Positions 62,786 to 64,000 of a stretch of 64,000 nt of DNA are shown here, in pieces. The stretch's first letter is position 1, and each line of letters starts with the position of its first letter. The DNA is taken from assembly GCF_025264685.1 (NCBI RefSeq), contig NZ_CP073721.1, positions 4,579,001 through 4,643,000 on the forward strand, read 5' to 3'. Source of the DNA: Dactylosporangium roseum (GTDB lineage Bacteria; Actinomycetota; Actinomycetes; Mycobacteriales; Micromonosporaceae). The notes beneath the pieces are model-generated. The model saw nothing but the letters and a program-made list of their open reading frames with translations, had not been told where the DNA came from and searched no databases. The position numbers were made by a program, and so were the translations under genes.

Positions 62786-64000
62786 ATGGGAACAGGCGGA
62801 CTGCTGTCGGGCCGACATCCGCCCGTTCAGGCCGAAACGGTGCAGGAGAGCGAACACACACGCGTCACCCGGCTGCCTGTCGCCGGGCGCACGGTCATCC
62901 GCAAGGAGCCGCTGGGGCCGGACGCCCGACGGCGGGTGCGGCACGAGGTGGCGACGCTGGAGCGGTTGCGCGGGGTCGCCGGGGTCGCGCAGCTCGCGGA
63001 GGTGCCGCGGCAGCCGGGGTCGATCATGGTGACGGACGCCGGTGACACGACCCTGGCCGGGCTGGCGAAGCCGCTGGCCGCCGGCGACCTGATCGGGCTT
63101 GCGGTGGCGCTGACCCGGGCGGTGGCGGAGATGCACCACCGGGGCGTGGTGCACCGGGACATCACGCCGGCGAACGTCGTGCTGTCCCGCGACGGGACGC
63201 CGTGCCTGGTGGACTTCGCCCTGGCGACGTCGCTGGCCGAGGTTCGTCCCGAGTTCACCCACCACACCGAGATCGTCGGCACGCTGGCGTACCTGGCGCC
63301 CGAGCAGACCGGGCGTACCGGCCGGCCGGTGGATCAGCGCGCCGACCTCTACGCGTTGGGCGCGACGCTGTACGAGCTGGCGACCGGTGCGCCACCGTTC
63401 GGATCCGGCGACCCGCTGCGGCTCACGCACGACCATCTCGCTCGCGTGGCGGTGCCGCCGGCGAAGGTGAACCCGGCCGTGCCCGAGCCGTTGTCCGACA
63501 TCATCATGCATCTGCTGGAGAAGGAGCCGGACGACCGCTACCAGACCGCGGACGGCGTGCTCCACGACCTGGAGCGGTTGCGCGACGCGGGCCCGCGGGC
63601 GGCGGCTGAGCTGCGGGTGGGTGAACGCGACATTCCACCGAGGTTGTTGCCGCCGTCGCGGCTGGCGGCTCGCGACCCAGAGGTGGCGGCGCTGCGGGCG
63701 GGGTTCGAGGACGCGTTGGCGGGCCGGTGTCGCGGGGTGCTGGTCGGCGGACCGGCCGGGGTGGGCAAGACGGCGCTCGTCGACGAGCTGCGGCCGGTGG
63801 TGACGGACCGGGACGGCTGGTTCGTGGCGGGCAGGTTCGACCAGCACCGGCGGGACCTGGAGTCCGATGCGTTGCATCAGGCGTTTCGCGCGTTGGGCCG
63901 GCTGTTGCTGGCCGAGCCGGAGCACGAGCTGGCCAGGATACGCGGACGGATCCTGGCGGCGGTCGGGCCGAACGCGGGTCTGCTGAGCAGGATGCAGCCG
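62786..64000 (+). CDS. Ser/Thr kinase fused to an AAA ATPase (3' end outside window)
   Basis: 405 codons are visible and the frame stays open at the end. ATG 62786 follows GGAGG. Kinase domain (about 25-275): Lys in TVIRKEPLG, MHHRGVVHRDITPANVVL (HRD), LVDFALATSL (DFG written DFA), TLAYLAPEQTGRTGRPVDQR (APE) and DLYALGATLYELATGAPPFG. From about 295 an ATPase begins: LAARDPEVAALRAGFEDALA and Walker A VGGPAGVGKTALVDEL. This is the front of very large signalling proteins (kinase, AAA, GAF, often a C-terminal histidine kinase). The signal and the rest of the protein are outside the window. Confidence 0.85.
   Translation, partial: MGTGGLLSGRHPPVQAETVQESEHTRVTRLPVAGRTVIRKEPLGPDARRRVRHEVATLERLRGVAGVAQLAEVPRQPGSIMVTDAGDTTLAGLAKPLAAGDLIGLAVALTRAVAEMHHRGVVHRDITPANVVLSRDGTPCLVDFALATSLAEVRPEFTHHTEIVGTLAYLAPEQTGRTGRPVDQRADLYALGATLYELATGAPPFGSGDPLRLTHDHLARVAVPPAKVNPAVPEPLSDIIMHLLEKEPDDRYQTADGVLHDLERLRDAGPRAAAELRVGERDIPPRLLPPSRLAARDPEVAALRAGFEDALAGRCRGVLVGGPAGVGKTALVDELRPVVTDRDGWFVAGRFDQHRRDLESDALHQAFRALGRLLLAEPEHELARIRGRILAAVGPNAGLLSRMQP

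Overview
The window is chromosomal DNA of a very GC-rich actinobacterium. Nearly every real gene has G or C at the third codon position, starts are often GTG or TTG, and neighbouring genes are tightly overlapped (ATGA, GTGA). A DosR/DosS-type hypoxia system, actinobacterial small-domain proteins (DUF1918, DUF1876), SigE-family sigma factors and a complete cytoplasmic chemotaxis operon together point to a motile member of the Micromonosporaceae (Actinoplanes or Dactylosporangium type). This placement is inference; no rRNA or tRNA gene is present to confirm it.

Layout. 1-6.0 kb: end of a beta-clamp-like gene, a STAS protein, a methyltransferase, a DinB-type protein, protein O-mannosyltransferase and a two-component pair. 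6.19-7.73 kb: an IS4-family insertion sequence lying inside a member of a dispersed hairpin repeat family. 7.9-10.0 kb: a frameshifted small gene, a CheX-like protein and an EAL-like/HDOD protein. 10.0-26.1 kb: a hypoxia/dormancy island with DUF1918, DUF1876, a CoA-binding protein, a double universal stress protein, an alcohol dehydrogenase, an Acg-type nitroreductase, DosR, DosS, phosphoketolase and cydABDC. Candidate DosR boxes lie in three of its promoter regions. 26.2-32 kb: a second two-component pair, a hydrolase, a HEAT-like protein and an unusual DUF1861-SRPBCC fusion. 32.4-42.9 kb: a ten-gene chemotaxis operon. 43-50.3 kb: cell wall and ion genes (L,D-transpeptidase, BlaI with a decayed M56 partner, RsbW-like ATPase, Kup, CorA) and an internally deleted lysA. 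50.4-59.1 kb: the kdp potassium system (kdpFABC, kdpD, kdpE) with extra micro-ORFs and direct-repeat operators. 59.2-64 kb: a SigE-family sigma factor with a membrane partner, a processive glycosyltransferase with an LPATG microprotein, and the start of a large kinase-ATPase running off the end.

How the genes work together. The island at 10-26 kb fits one response to low oxygen. A haem-GAF kinase (DosS) and its regulator (DosR) would switch on stress proteins, a flavin protein, a fermentative dehydrogenase, phosphoketolase and a high-affinity cytochrome bd oxidase with its CydDC exporter. The chemotaxis operon encodes only soluble receptors, so it probably reads internal cues; it carries a HEAT protein between cheB and cheR and a receptor-like protein with a CheZ-like tail. 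Kdp, Kup and CorA cluster cation uptake. Two 20-nt repeats spaced by 12 nt precede kdp, and the same architecture recurs beyond kdpE.

Four full and one partial copies of a hairpin with CATGATCATG-type edges, two copies of a second hairpin type, and several decayed genes (an ECF sigma factor, an M56 peptidase, lysA, a small gene ahead of cheX) show that intergenic spaces here are actively remodelled.
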